Both the position numbers and the translations under genes were made by a program. A stretch of DNA of 64,000 bases, from positions 248,001 through 312,000 of the forward strand of contig NZ_RQER01000001.1 of the NCBI RefSeq assembly GCF_004770615.1, written 5' to 3'. Positions within the stretch are counted from its first letter, which is position 1, and each line of letters opens with the position of its first letter. Of this stretch, positions 1 through 9,975 are shown one piece after another. The notes under the pieces were generated by a model. That model worked only from the letters and a program-made list of their open reading frames with translations. It did not search any database and was not told the origin of the DNA. This stretch comes from Leptospira langatensis (lineage in GTDB: Bacteria; Spirochaetota; Leptospiria; Leptospirales; Leptospiraceae).

Positions 1-157
1 GCGCTCTTCCATTCCTGCTTACAAAAACTTCTTTGGGATTCTTTGCCGCTTCCAAACGGAACTCCAAGGGTTCCGTGGGAACATTCTGGAAATAGAGACT
101 GAGATAGGGTTTTTTCCCGAATATTTCTCTTGTTTTTTCCGGGAGATCGTGAGACAT
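1..157 (-). CDS. Unknown protein, N-terminal fragment cut by the window edge
   Basis: A leftward gene enters the window with its first 52 codons, starting MSHDLPEKTREI, and runs off the left edge. The ATG at 157 is preceded on its own strand by TAGGAG about six bases upstream, a good ribosome binding site. It is transcribed divergently from smc, whose start lies 77 bases away, so the gap probably holds promoters for both. I see no signal peptide or recognisable motif in the visible part, and I do not recognise the family. Confidence 0.7.
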   Translation of the reverse strand, partial: MSHDLPEKTREIFGKKPYLSLYFQNVPTEPLEFRLEAAKNPKEVFVSRNGRA

Positions 158-234
158 AATACTCCTAAGCATTCCAGAGTCCGCCCGATTCTGGTCACTT
201 GCAATCAATTTCCCAAAGAAACACAAAAATACAT

Positions 235-3021
235 ATGTATCTCAAAAGCCTGAATATTGTTGGATTCAAGACCTTTGCGGACGAGACGGAAGTCCTTCTC
301 GATCCGGGATTTACCGCAGTTGTAGGACCTAACGGTTCTGGAAAATCGAATATAGTCGACGCTTTAAAATGGGTCTTCGGTGAAAAATCCGCCAAGGGCC
401 TTCGTGGTGATAAGATGGACGATGTTATCTTTCACGGCTCCGAAGCAAGGAAGCCCGCCGGCTTCGCCGAAGTAAGCGTTGTATTCGATAACTCTTCCAA
501 ACTCATTAAGATGGATTATCCTACCATCAAGTTGTCCCGCAGATTGTATGCGGATGGAAATAATGAATATCTAATTAACGATTCGAGAGTACAAAGAAAG
601 GAGATCGAAAAGATCCTTTTGGATACCGGGATCGGAAAATCCAGTTACTCCATCATGGAGCAGGGAAAGGTGGATCGTATCCTTCATTCCAAGCCGGAAG
701 AACGCAGGCTGATCTTTGAAGAAGCAGCCGGTATTTCCCGCTTCAAGATGGAAAGGCAAGAGGCTCTCAAAAAGCTTTCCGATACGAACCAGAACCTTCT
801 TCGCATCCAAGATATCATGAATACCATGAAGAAGGAGATGGAGGTCAAGGAGAAGCAAGCGGAGAAGGCTGAAGAATACTTCCGTCTGAAGCAAGAGCTG
901 GACGAGACCGACAAGATCATACGTTATATTAAATTCTCTACTTTGACTAGAAAGCATGAGACTTCCGAGACGGAACTCAGAGAGATCAAGGAAAAGAACC
1001 GAGTTCTTCTGGAGATGATCTCTGCTGAGACGGGAAGGATCGAAGAACTGGACCAACAAAAATCCGACCTGGAAAAGAAGGTAGCAGAGATAGACAAGAA
1101 GCTCTTGGACCATCTCACGCAAACCCAGATCCAAAAGGATAAGGTAGAGAGCAATAAGGGAATTATCCAGGATTATGCGGATCGCATCTCCGATATTAGA
1201 GAATCCTTAACTAAGGAAGAATCCACAAGTAGTCTTCTCCTGATCGAGAAAGAGAAGTTAGAAAAGGAATCCGTGGATCTGGAAGGCGAAAGCAAGAGCC
1301 TAGAGCTTGGGATCGAGGACCTTCGCAAGAACAGATCCGAGATCGAGTCCAAGATCGAGGCGGAGAATTTTTCCATCCAAGACAAGGAAACCCGCATCCA
1401 ATCCAATGATAAGCGCCATGTGGAATTGAGAGAGAAGCTAAAGGAAGTCATCTTCGATCTGATCACTCAATTGGAATCCCGTAAGAAGGAAGCTCAGGCC
1501 ACAGAAGAGGAAAGGAATCGACTCAAGGATCTTCTTCTCCAAGAAGCGGATCGGATCCATTCTCTTAGCTTGGAAATGCAATCTTCGGTCTCTTCTTCAC
1601 AGGAAGAATGGAAAGAAAAGATCTCTTATCTTGTCGGCAAGCTTGGCATAGAGCAATTCCGTTCTCAGTTGGGAGAATATTTCTCCTTGGAGGACAGCAT
1701 TCGTAGTCTTCTATTTGATCGGGATGGATTCCTTTCCCAGAAAGAGGGTCTGGACCAAGAGATAGAGGATCTGATCTTAGAAAACGAGAATCATACCCGT
1801 TCCATCAAGGAATCCGGGATTACGATCGAAACCTTACGAGAAGAAGCGGAGAATATCCGTGAAAAGATCGTATATCTCGAAAAGCGGATCCTGGAATTGA
1901 ATTCAGAGAGAAATTCCAAGATAGAGTCCGCTAAATCTCTGGGCGAAAGGATAGAAGAGACCCAAAAAAGGATCTTCGCCGCTCAAGATTCCATGAAGAC
2001 CCTGGCTACTAAAAAGACTGAGTTTGAAAAGGAAGTAGTAGAACTCGAACAACAGATAGAGAATCGATACAACGAATTCCTGGAAATGAGCCGTGCTTTA
2101 GATTCGGAAAAGGAAGCTCTTAGAAATATAGTCAAAGAAATCCAAGGATTGAAGAACGAGATCCAGAAGAACCAAGAGGATTACAAAAATCTTTTCCCAA
2201 TCTTAACGGAGAAGGAAAAGGCAGTCTCCGTTTATAAGGTCCAATTGGAATCCTTTTCCGAGGAATTGTACAACGACTATTCTATTTCCGAGCAGGAACT
2301 CTCCGACGAATTCAAGGAAAAGAAATTGGAGAAGGGCGAAAGCGAATCCAAACTGAAACGCCTGAAATCCGATATCCAAATGTTAGGCTCCATCAATCCT
2401 CTTTCTATCGAGGAATACAGGAATGTAAAAGAGATCTATGAACATCATAGAACTCAAAAAGAAGATATCGAAAGATCTAAAAACGATATCGCGGAGATCC
2501 TGAAAAACATCAACGAAGAGTCCGAAAAATTATTTAGAGAGACCTTCGAAAAGATCCGAGAGAATTTTCAAGAGACCTTCTCCACCTTATTCAATGGGGG
2601 AAGGGCGATGCTGGAACTCGTGGATGGCGAAGACAGCCTAAATGCGGGCATCGAGATCATGGCAGAGCCGCCCGGAAAGCACGTGCAGAACCTGAGGCTT
2701 CTTTCCGGTGGGGAAAAATCACTGACTGCGATCGCACTTCTGTTCGCGATCTATATGGTGAAACCTTCTCCTTTCTGTTTCCTAGATGAGATCGACGCGG
2801 CACTCGATGAGGCGAACAAACTTCGCTTCTGCCAGATCTTAGATAAGTTCAAGGATAAGTCCCAGTTTGTGGTCATCACCCACGCACAATCCACCATTCA
2901 TAGGGCAAATTCCATTTTTGGGGTCACAAACGAGGAGCCAGGAATTTCAAAGATCATCAGTCTGAGGTTGGATGAGGCCCGTGAATTTGCAGGCAGCGGC
3001 AAGGCTGTAGAAGCGGTTTAA
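235..3021 (+). CDS. smc: Chromosome segregation protein SMC (short form)
   Basis: SMC ATPase that organises and helps segregate the chromosome in the cytoplasm. The ATG at 235 gives the classic start [20 protein letters not shown]; the frame is open to a TTG at 199, but that adds only an unrelated 12-residue leader. The Walker A loop GPNGSGKS is at residues 31-38, the ABC signature LLSGGEKS near 824 and Walker [16 protein letters not shown] near 850. Between the heads lie two long Glu/Lys-rich coiled coils. At 928 residues it is well short of the usual 1150-1200. I cannot find the glycine-rich hinge signature in the middle; residues about 480-520 there are compact but atypical. The heads make the family assignment secure. 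Confidence 0.93.
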   Translation: MYLKSLNIVGFKTFADETEVLLDPGFTAVVGPNGSGKSNIVDALKWVFGEKSAKGLRGDKMDDVIFHGSEARKPAGFAEVSVVFDNSSKLIKMDYPTIKLSRRLYADGNNEYLINDSRVQRKEIEKILLDTGIGKSSYSIMEQGKVDRILHSKPEERRLIFEEAAGISRFKMERQEALKKLSDTNQNLLRIQDIMNTMKKEMEVKEKQAEKAEEYFRLKQELDETDKIIRYIKFSTLTRKHETSETELREIKEKNRVLLEMISAETGRIEELDQQKSDLEKKVAEIDKKLLDHLTQTQIQKDKVESNKGIIQDYADRISDIRESLTKEESTSSLLLIEKEKLEKESVDLEGESKSLELGIEDLRKNRSEIESKIEAENFSIQDKETRIQSNDKRHVELREKLKEVIFDLITQLESRKKEAQATEEERNRLKDLLLQEADRIHSLSLEMQSSVSSSQEEWKEKISYLVGKLGIEQFRSQLGEYFSLEDSIRSLLFDRDGFLSQKEGLDQEIEDLILENENHTRSIKESGITIETLREEAENIREKIVYLEKRILELNSERNSKIESAKSLGERIEETQKRIFAAQDSMKTLATKKTEFEKEVVELEQQIENRYNEFLEMSRALDSEKEALRNIVKEIQGLKNEIQKNQEDYKNLFPILTEKEKAVSVYKVQLESFSEELYNDYSISEQELSDEFKEKKLEKGESESKLKRLKSDIQMLGSINPLSIEEYRNVKEIYEHHRTQKEDIERSKNDIAEILKNINEESEKLFRETFEKIRENFQETFSTLFNGGRAMLELVDGEDSLNAGIEIMAEPPGKHVQNLRLLSGGEKSLTAIALLFAIYMVKPSPFCFLDEIDAALDEANKLRFCQILDKFKDKSQFVVITHAQSTIHRANSIFGVTNEEPGISKIISLRLDEAREFAGSGKAVEAV

Positions 3022-3048
3022 ACGCTTTAGATTTCTGAAGGGAGAATT

Positions 3049-3077
3049 CTTAGGAGAGCGAAGTAAGCTCTCCTAAG
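3049..3077. terminator. Hairpin between convergent smc and Cys-rich gene
   Basis: A perfect 11-bp stem (CTTAGGAGAGC / GCTCTCCTAAG) with a 7-base loop sits between the ends of two convergent genes. There is no strong T-run on either side, so its efficiency as an intrinsic terminator is uncertain. Confidence 0.55.
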
Positions 3078-3092
3078 AAAGAAGAAAGGATC

Positions 3093-3386
3093 TTATTTGC
3101 CTGATTTGCTATTGTAAGCGCTGGTGAGGCAGGTATTGAATGCAGCGCATTGGCCGTTATGAGACTCGTAGCAGGAAGTGACTGCGGAGTAATTCTTACG
3201 GCAAGTGTTTAGGCAGCCTGCGGTAACTTTGGTTTTATCTTCTGCGCCCAGCTTCTTTTTAGCTTCTACGCAATTCGTATAGAAATCGCAGATCTGGTTA
3301 CAAGCCTGGCTTTGAGCGCTCAAGCTGGAATATCCGAAGAACACGGAGTAAGCAAGGACTAGGGTTAAGAGGATTGTTTTTTTCAT
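3093..3386 (-). CDS. Small secreted cysteine-rich protein
   Basis: A 97-residue exported protein of unknown function. Residues 1-24 form a standard signal peptide (MKKTILLTLVLAYSVFF, cleavage probably after SLSA). The mature part is about 73 residues with eight cysteines in the order CNQIC, NC, GCLNTC, SC, QC, TC. An even number of cysteines after a signal peptide suggests up to four disulfides in the periplasm or outside the cell. It lies just downstream of the tRNA-Met gene on the same strand and ends at a shared hairpin with smc. It resembles small Cys-rich proteins of leptospires, but I cannot name a function. Confidence 0.85.
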   Translation of the reverse strand: MKKTILLTLVLAYSVFFGYSSLSAQSQACNQICDFYTNCVEAKKKLGAEDKTKVTAGCLNTCRKNYSAVTSCYESHNGQCAAFNTCLTSAYNSKSGK

Positions 3387-3408
3387 GAATGATCTTCTCC
3401 AGAGGATC

Positions 3409-3482
<74 letters not shown>

Positions 3483-3606
3483 GTTTATTCCTAGGGAAAG
3501 TCTGTTAGGACTTTCACCGGTCATTTTTTTCGAAAGACCGGCCTTGTCAAAGATTTCTCTTTGCTCTGGCCCGAAACATTCCCTAGGGCAACGGCCCTCA
3601 GTTTTC

Positions 3607-4872
3607 CTATTCTGACCTTCTGGAGAGAAGATCGTTCCAGCTTTCAGGGCTTTTTCCGTTCGGATCCAGCTTGGATTCGGTCAATTTATTTCTTTCCAAG
3701 AGAAGATTTTCCAGTTCTAACTGTAAGGATTTTCCGATTTCTTCCCAGGATTTTTGGAGATCGTTTGGAAGGGAAATTCGGGAATGAGCGCCTATCCTGG
3801 ACATCAGGTCCGGGACCAAGACTTCTTCGATTTCCTGTTTTCTTTTAGCAGAATTCGATTCGATCCGTTTTTTCCAATTTGTGTATTCCCATTCCAATCT
3901 TTTCTCTATGAATCGATCATTCCGTTCTATGTACTTATCGATCAGTCGAATGGTCCTTTCTTGGAATAGGGAACCGATCCCTTCTTCTTCTGCGTGAGGG
4001 ATCTGCTCTTCTTTTCGGATCCATTCCTGCAATTTGGAGATGGCATCTTTTGCTTTCGGTCTTTCTTCTATCCAGAGAGAAACCAATTCGTCGATCGCAT
4101 CCGCAAAAATGCATGCAAATATCAAAAGTTGCAGAGGGAAGGAAAGATAGGAAGAAGGTTGAAATCCCAAACTCCCTTCTATGTCCGTCTTTCCTAGAGA
4201 AGAAAGTATGCTTCCGTATTTAGAGACCGATCTAGCTAAAACGAATTGGAAAACGGACTGAGCTAGTTCCGAATCGGCAAAGGATCTTAATTCCAATCTT
4301 GAGATCGTTTCTTCTCTAGATAAGGAGCCTAAGAAGAATGCCTGGCCGAAGGAAAGTGGGGAAGAGATCCTTTTTCCGTTTTCCTTCTTCTCCCAGAGTT
4401 TGCTTGCAAGTAGGATCGAGGAGGACTCGTTCCCTTCTTCCGTTAAGGCCAATTGAGGAAGAGAAAGATGTCCTGCTTCTAGATGGTGGGCTAACTGGAG
4501 TTCCGACTCGGAGATCCTTGCTGCTACATGATAATAATGTTCTACAATACTAGTGTCGGAAGAGGTCCAAAGGCAAACTCGGTTCTTGTACAATAAAGGG
4601 GGAAGGAGGTAAGAGAGACGGACCTCCTTCGGAAGCTGCAAATTTTCTTTGATGCGATAGGAAGGAAGAAGAGCGAATCTCTCCGAAGCCAAGGGCCATT
4701 CCTCTAAAGAAAGGAAGGTGTATTCTTCTCCTCCTTTTTCTTCCGCCCAATTCAGAACGGACTGAAAGTATTCCTGAGGATCTGGTTCTTGGGAATTTTT
4801 TGCGGCAAAATTCGAAACATTCAGATCGAAAGGGCTCGGCCATTGTGGGATCGGATGCATGTTTTCTCTCAT
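3607..4872 (-). CDS. Hypothetical cytoplasmic protein, 421 aa
   Basis: I do not recognise this protein. It has no signal peptide. The N-terminal half is mixed alpha/beta in composition. There is one hydrophobic stretch near residues 240-262 (SSYLSFPLQLLIFACIFADA) that may be buried or a single membrane span. The last 130 residues are strongly charged and helical (EERTIRLIDKYIERNDRFIEK, then repeated Glu/Lys/Leu), as in a coiled coil. The start is either the ATG at 4872 or the ATG four codons later (MHPIPQ). It is transcribed away from glnA, and nothing in its neighbours suggests a pathway. The long open frame and normal codon use support a real gene. Confidence 0.8.
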   Translation of the reverse strand: MRENMHPIPQWPSPFDLNVSNFAAKNSQEPDPQEYFQSVLNWAEEKGGEEYTFLSLEEWPLASERFALLPSYRIKENLQLPKEVRLSYLLPPLLYKNRVCLWTSSDTSIVEHYYHVAARISESELQLAHHLEAGHLSLPQLALTEEGNESSSILLASKLWEKKENGKRISSPLSFGQAFFLGSLSREETISRLELRSFADSELAQSVFQFVLARSVSKYGSILSSLGKTDIEGSLGFQPSSYLSFPLQLLIFACIFADAIDELVSLWIEERPKAKDAISKLQEWIRKEEQIPHAEEEGIGSLFQERTIRLIDKYIERNDRFIEKRLEWEYTNWKKRIESNSAKRKQEIEEVLVPDLMSRIGAHSRISLPNDLQKSWEEIGKSLQLELENLLLERNKLTESKLDPNGKSPESWNDLLSRRSE

Positions 4873-5087
4873 GATTATATTTTGAGCGTAGTGTACTGAT
4901 CTAATGCAGAGACGGATTGCAAGCAGTCTTCTACCCCGGATCTTAAAAATCTCAAGAATCCTTTGAAGGGGAGTTTTTTACTGATTGCCTCCGCTTCAAG
5001 GATTTTTAGCGTAAGCAAAGCTGCTTTTCTGGGGCATCTCACATTTTTTAAAATGAGAGGGAAAGAAGCTCGGATGTGTTCTCGTAC

Positions 5088-5105
5088 TTGGCACATCTTT
5101 TGCAT
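5088..5105 (+). promoter_or_regulatory. Sigma-54 (-24/-12) promoter of glnA
   Basis: TTGGCACATCTTTTGCAT matches the RpoN consensus TGGCAC-N5-TTGCA exactly, with GG and GC in the -24 and -12 positions. Transcription would start near 5115, giving a leader of about 60 bases before glnA. An imperfect dyad AAGCA-N4-TGCTT at 5013-5026 lies where an enhancer-binding activator could sit. Nitrogen-regulated glnA genes in other bacteria commonly use sigma-54. Confidence 0.8.
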
Positions 5106-5119
5106 AATGATGGGCAGAA

Positions 5120-5133
5120 CACGCTCGAGCGTG
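5120..5133. promoter_or_regulatory. 14-bp perfect palindrome in the glnA leader
   Basis: CACGCTCGAGCGTG is a perfect palindrome about 5 to 18 bases after the predicted sigma-54 start site. It could be an operator for a dimeric regulator or a small 5' hairpin in the mRNA. No known binding protein can be assigned. Confidence 0.5.
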
Positions 5134-5177
5134 CGAATTAGAGACCCCTAGTACAAACATATAGGAGACATGTATCA

Positions 5178-6599
<1,422 letters not shown>

Positions 6600-6621
6600 T
6601 CGTAAGGATCAGTATGGATCG

Positions 6622-6651
6622 AAAAAGCCCCGAGTTCTCGGGGCTTTTTTA
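6622..6651 (+). terminator. Rho-independent terminator of glnA
   Basis: GCCCCGAG and CTCGGGGC form a GC-rich stem flanked by five A on the left and six T on the right, 22 bases after the glnA stop codon. This is a textbook intrinsic terminator. Confidence 0.93.
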
Positions 6652-6661
6652 TTTTAGGAGG

Positions 6662-6923
6662 GGGGATAAGGCGCCCAGTTCTACAAGGATTGGAGTTGCT
6701 GATTTCAGGTTTTGATGATATAGGGAACTCGCTTCTCCCACAAGCCACTCCCCCCAATCCCGAGATGGGTGGGGGCCGCGCTGATTTTCACTCAACTTTC
6801 GATTAAATCCGTATGTTTGGATTTTCACGGCCGATTCGTTTTTGACTTAGCTTACGCTCAGTCACCGACTCCTATCGGGTCGGGTCCCTACGGGTCACTG
6901 CGAAAGGGTGGGGGCCGTTTCGG
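6662..6923 (+). repeat. Dispersed intergenic repeat, copy 1
   Basis: About 260 bases starting GATAAGGCGCCCAGTT and ending CTGCGAAAGGGTGGGGGCC. It matches the block at 11451-11720 along its length, and an inverted diverged copy at about 23574-23830. Conserved parts include TGATATAGG, a CCCC-rich/GGGTGGGGGCC hairpin core, CTCAACTTTCGATTAAAT, GTTTGGATTTTCAC, GACTTAGCTT and a second GGGTGGGGGCC at the end. No long reading frame is conserved among copies. It fills the gap between glnA and the convergent exported-protein gene. Confidence 0.85.
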
Positions 6924-6925
6924 TT

Positions 6926-7684
6926 TTATGGGATCTGATCTAGATTCGGTTTATCTGCTTCGGGATACTTGGCTAAGTATTCTCCCACTACTTCTCTCTT
7001 TTTAGTGAGCTTGGATCTATGATCTGAGATGATCTGGCCAAAATCGAGTTTGCCTATGATGATCTCATATCTCTCCGATTCCATGGTTCCCAGATCCAGG
7101 TCATAATCTATCTCGGAAGCCTCGTCGGCGTATTTCCTTGCAGCCTCCCAATAAGGCACAGCTTCCTTGTAGAAACCGTCCGCGACCTCGAATGACTGTT
7201 TGAGCTCATGAGCAAAATCTAAATTATAAAAGTATAAATGCCTTTTGTCGAATTGGGAGGCGATCCTCATGTACGATCTCATGATCTGAAGATTTATATG
7301 CATGAACATGAGTAATCTGTATTTATGATACTCTTCCTCGTTTTTCACAGGGCAGAGTGCATTTCTGGGATGCCTGAATCTCTTCTTCAATCCAGCCTTC
7401 AGGAAGAATATATTTCTTCTGAGTTCGTTTTCCTTATAATGAAGTTTTAGACCGTACATCTCATAGTAGTCTTCTAAGAATTTTGGCTCCCATTTATGCA
7501 ATTTATAGGGAACCCAGTCGGAAAACTTAGTGTATGGTCCATTCTTCTCGTATTCGTAATTATAATCGATGTCCGTTTCTGTGCTAATCGAGACTGGGAT
7601 AGATTGGGCTTCTGCGAAAGGGCGCAGGATGAGAAGAAGGATGAATCCTAGATAGAGTAATGTAGATTCCGTTTTCCCACGCAT
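6926..7684 (-). CDS. Exported hypothetical protein, 252 aa
   Basis: I do not recognise a family. Residues 1-26 are a clear signal peptide (STLLYLGFILLLILRPFAEA, cleavage before QSIPV), so the protein acts in the periplasm or outer membrane. The mature part is rich in Tyr, Glu and Lys and predicted largely helical, with one cysteine (NALCPV). No catalytic motif is visible. It starts 215 bases from, and divergent to, the porin-like gene, so the two may share a regulatory region. Its stop codon lies directly against the end of repeat copy 1. Confidence 0.8.
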   Translation of the reverse strand: MRGKTESTLLYLGFILLLILRPFAEAQSIPVSISTETDIDYNYEYEKNGPYTKFSDWVPYKLHKWEPKFLEDYYEMYGLKLHYKENELRRNIFFLKAGLKKRFRHPRNALCPVKNEEEYHKYRLLMFMHINLQIMRSYMRIASQFDKRHLYFYNLDFAHELKQSFEVADGFYKEAVPYWEAARKYADEASEIDYDLDLGTMESERYEIIIGKLDFGQIISDHRSKLTKKREVVGEYLAKYPEADKPNLDQIP

Positions 7685-7899
7685 CTTGCTTTGTTTATCG
7701 GTCTTTTTTTCGATTTCGGAAGGGGAAATCGTTTCCCTTTACTTTCTTGTAGGATCTCCTTCCGTTCTTCGGATAGGCAAATTGGACCCTGGACTGTTCC
7801 CAAAAAACCGCAAAAGTACGAATAAATTCTTTACAAATTCCGCTAAAGAAAAACATATATCCGCTATATTAGAAAATAGTCGAAAATAAAGGACTGCCT

Positions 7900-9810
7900 A
7901 TGTTGAAAATTGAACTGCTTCCAGCCCTAGACCGACAAGAACAGATCTATAAGCCGAGTTATCGTCTTTGGATTATTTCCTTCCTCTGCTATATTAGCAT
8001 AGGTTCAGTCTTCGCACAAACTCAGGATCCAAAACCGGCCGATTCGGTTGCACAGACGGAGTCTTCTGCTCCAGCTCCTGCGAAGTCTGCCGAGGAGAAA
8101 CCAGCGACTCCGGCTGCTTCTACGGAAGTGAAGGAGAAAGAAAAGGAGAAGCCTCCGGCTCCGCCTTTTAAGAGTCCATGGAAAGGAAAATTGGACGGAG
8201 AGCTTTTGAGCAATTTGCTTTTAACTCCGGAGCACCAAGACTCCGTTAAAAAGAATTCTAGTCTTTGGCTAACTGACAATCTGCGTTTCGGATTTCAGAT
8301 CCGTCCTAGATTCGAGAATTATAATAACCAAGATTTCGATAAATCCACGAACGATTCCAAGAACTACGTTACGCAAAACACTCAGTTCTGGACTCTTTTG
8401 GATATCAACGAATCCTTCGCGGTAAAGTTTACGATCCAGGACTCTCGTTTATACGGACAATACAAGGATCCAAGTGGAACCGGATACGGGCCCACCGCAT
8501 TTACGAATTCTATCGGAACGGTTTACGATACTACTAAGGCTCCTTCTAACCAAGTACCTGTGAAGAATAACACGGATATCCGAGAAGCATATGTGATCTG
8601 GAAGGACTTTCTACCAAATACAAAGGTGTATTTTGGCCGTCAGACTTTCTCTTATGGAGATTCCAGGATCATTGGATCTCGAAATGATAGTCAGTTAGGT
8701 AACTCCTTCGACGGTGCAAGGATTGCGTTCGATACCAAAACTTGGTCGACTCACGCAGGTTATGCGATCCTCGCGGAAGAAAGTTCCGGTCCGAACGGAT
8801 TTGCGACTGCAAATAGCCAAAAGGTCGCAGGCGCGAATTCCTTGAATGACACGTATCTTGCCTTTCTCTACAATTCTTGGAAACCTTCCGAGGAGATCGT
8901 ATTGGATGCGTATGAGATCGGAGTGATTAAGAAATACAATACTACTACTTCTAAAACCTTGGATCCGAATACCAGGACCAACGGAAGGGATAACCTTTTG
9001 ACAAGCGGCCTCCGCTTGAGCAACAGAACTGCTTCTGGGAGAAGTTTGCCTGCAGGTAAATCTTGGGACTGGGGTTTAGAATATGCAGTTCAAACGGGTA
9101 GCACAGGGCAGCAGATCGACGCTTCTTGGGACCAACTGCATACCACTATCGGAAGTGGAACGAATAAACATTCTGCATATAAGGAAACTGTGCAGCACGA
9201 CGCTTCCTTCTTCGTGGCCCAAACCGGTTATACCTATAAAGGCTTTCGTATCGGTGCCCAGTTTGCAAGGGCTTCCGGGGACCCGAACCGTGCGGATGGA
9301 AAATCTGCTACTTGGGATCCTTTGTTCGCAACTAGATCCGGAGGATTTCCTTACTTCGATTCAGGGAATGGTATTGCGAATGCGGCCTTCTGGGCAAACG
9401 TCCGGACTACTTCCATCCATGTTCAATACTATAACGAAGACTATGGAAGGTTCATCTTCGCCGTGTATGATATTCGCAAGGATAAGACCCAGGATGCTTG
9501 GTATGACGGGAATAGAACGCAAGTCACAGGTTCCTCCGGTTTCGACGCGAACGGGAACTTCGTGGCAGGAAAAACGGTTACCGGTAGTACTGAGAACTAT
9601 TCCAACAATCCTTACCTGAAAAATTGGCAACCTGGACATAGATTGATGCTCGAGTATGATTTGATCTATATCAAAAAAGTGAGCGAATATCTCTCTATTT
9701 GGGCCGGAGCAACCGTTCTCTATGCCGGAGATGCCATCAAAAATCAGAAGCAATACAACTACGAGAAAACGAGTACATACTACTCTTTCACGTTACAGTT
9801 TGCTATCTAA
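7900..9810 (+). CDS. Alginate-export-type outer-membrane beta-barrel protein
   Basis: Outer-membrane porin-like protein, 636 residues. A long N-terminal segment ends in a signal peptide (WIISFLCYISIGSVFA). A Pro/Ala/Glu/Lys-rich linker follows (residues about 42-92), then a barrel of alternating beta strands to the C-terminus, which closes TSTYYSFTLQFAI. The segment AYVIWKDFLPNTKVYFGRQ, then SYGDSRIIGS and SFDGARIAFD, is characteristic of alginate-export (AlgE-like) family barrels. In leptospires such proteins are general porins with unknown substrates, so alginate should not be assumed. The ATG at 7900 follows AAAGGA at a good distance. A weak terminator follows the stop. Confidence 0.85.
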   Translation: MLKIELLPALDRQEQIYKPSYRLWIISFLCYISIGSVFAQTQDPKPADSVAQTESSAPAPAKSAEEKPATPAASTEVKEKEKEKPPAPPFKSPWKGKLDGELLSNLLLTPEHQDSVKKNSSLWLTDNLRFGFQIRPRFENYNNQDFDKSTNDSKNYVTQNTQFWTLLDINESFAVKFTIQDSRLYGQYKDPSGTGYGPTAFTNSIGTVYDTTKAPSNQVPVKNNTDIREAYVIWKDFLPNTKVYFGRQTFSYGDSRIIGSRNDSQLGNSFDGARIAFDTKTWSTHAGYAILAEESSGPNGFATANSQKVAGANSLNDTYLAFLYNSWKPSEEIVLDAYEIGVIKKYNTTTSKTLDPNTRTNGRDNLLTSGLRLSNRTASGRSLPAGKSWDWGLEYAVQTGSTGQQIDASWDQLHTTIGSGTNKHSAYKETVQHDASFFVAQTGYTYKGFRIGAQFARASGDPNRADGKSATWDPLFATRSGGFPYFDSGNGIANAAFWANVRTTSIHVQYYNEDYGRFIFAVYDIRKDKTQDAWYDGNRTQVTGSSGFDANGNFVAGKTVTGSTENYSNNPYLKNWQPGHRLMLEYDLIYIKKVSEYLSIWAGATVLYAGDAIKNQKQYNYEKTSTYYSFTLQFAI

Positions 9811-9823
9811 AGCAACTTCTCCG

Positions 9824-9860
9824 AAGCCTGGCCTTTTTTCCGAAGGGCTGGGCTTTTTCT
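9824..9860 (+). terminator. Probable terminator after the porin gene
   Basis: AAGCC and GGCTT form an outer stem and GCC/GGC an inner one around a T-rich loop, followed by TTTTTCTT. It starts 14 bases after the stop codon. Confidence 0.55.
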
Positions 9861-9975
9861 TGTCGTACTTCTCTTCTTCTTAGTCAAAACAAGTACAGCC
9901 GATAAGGCCATTTCCCGCTTGAGGATTCCGGATTGACCGGACTTTATAAAATCTCAATTTGGATTTCGTGGTCCA

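Noticed and set aside
3483..3606. Possible promoter and hairpins ahead of tRNA-Met (TTGACA on the minus strand; GAAAGTC/GACTTTC and CCGGTC/GACCGG stems)
   Set aside because: The -35 box is good, but no convincing -10 follows at the right distance, and the stems lack T-runs, so I did not list them.
4875..5105. Leftward 76-residue frame between the 421-aa gene and glnA
   Set aside because: Its start lies on top of the glnA sigma-54 promoter, it has no ribosome binding site, and its composition shows no domain. It is better explained as regulatory DNA read by chance.
6769..7005. Rightward 78-residue frame across repeat copy 1
   Set aside because: It runs from repeat DNA into the antisense of an exported-protein gene; the second repeat copy does not keep this frame.
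7686..7889. Rightward 67-residue frame upstream of the porin
   Set aside because: It lies in the divergent promoter region and has no ribosome binding site or recognisable feature.
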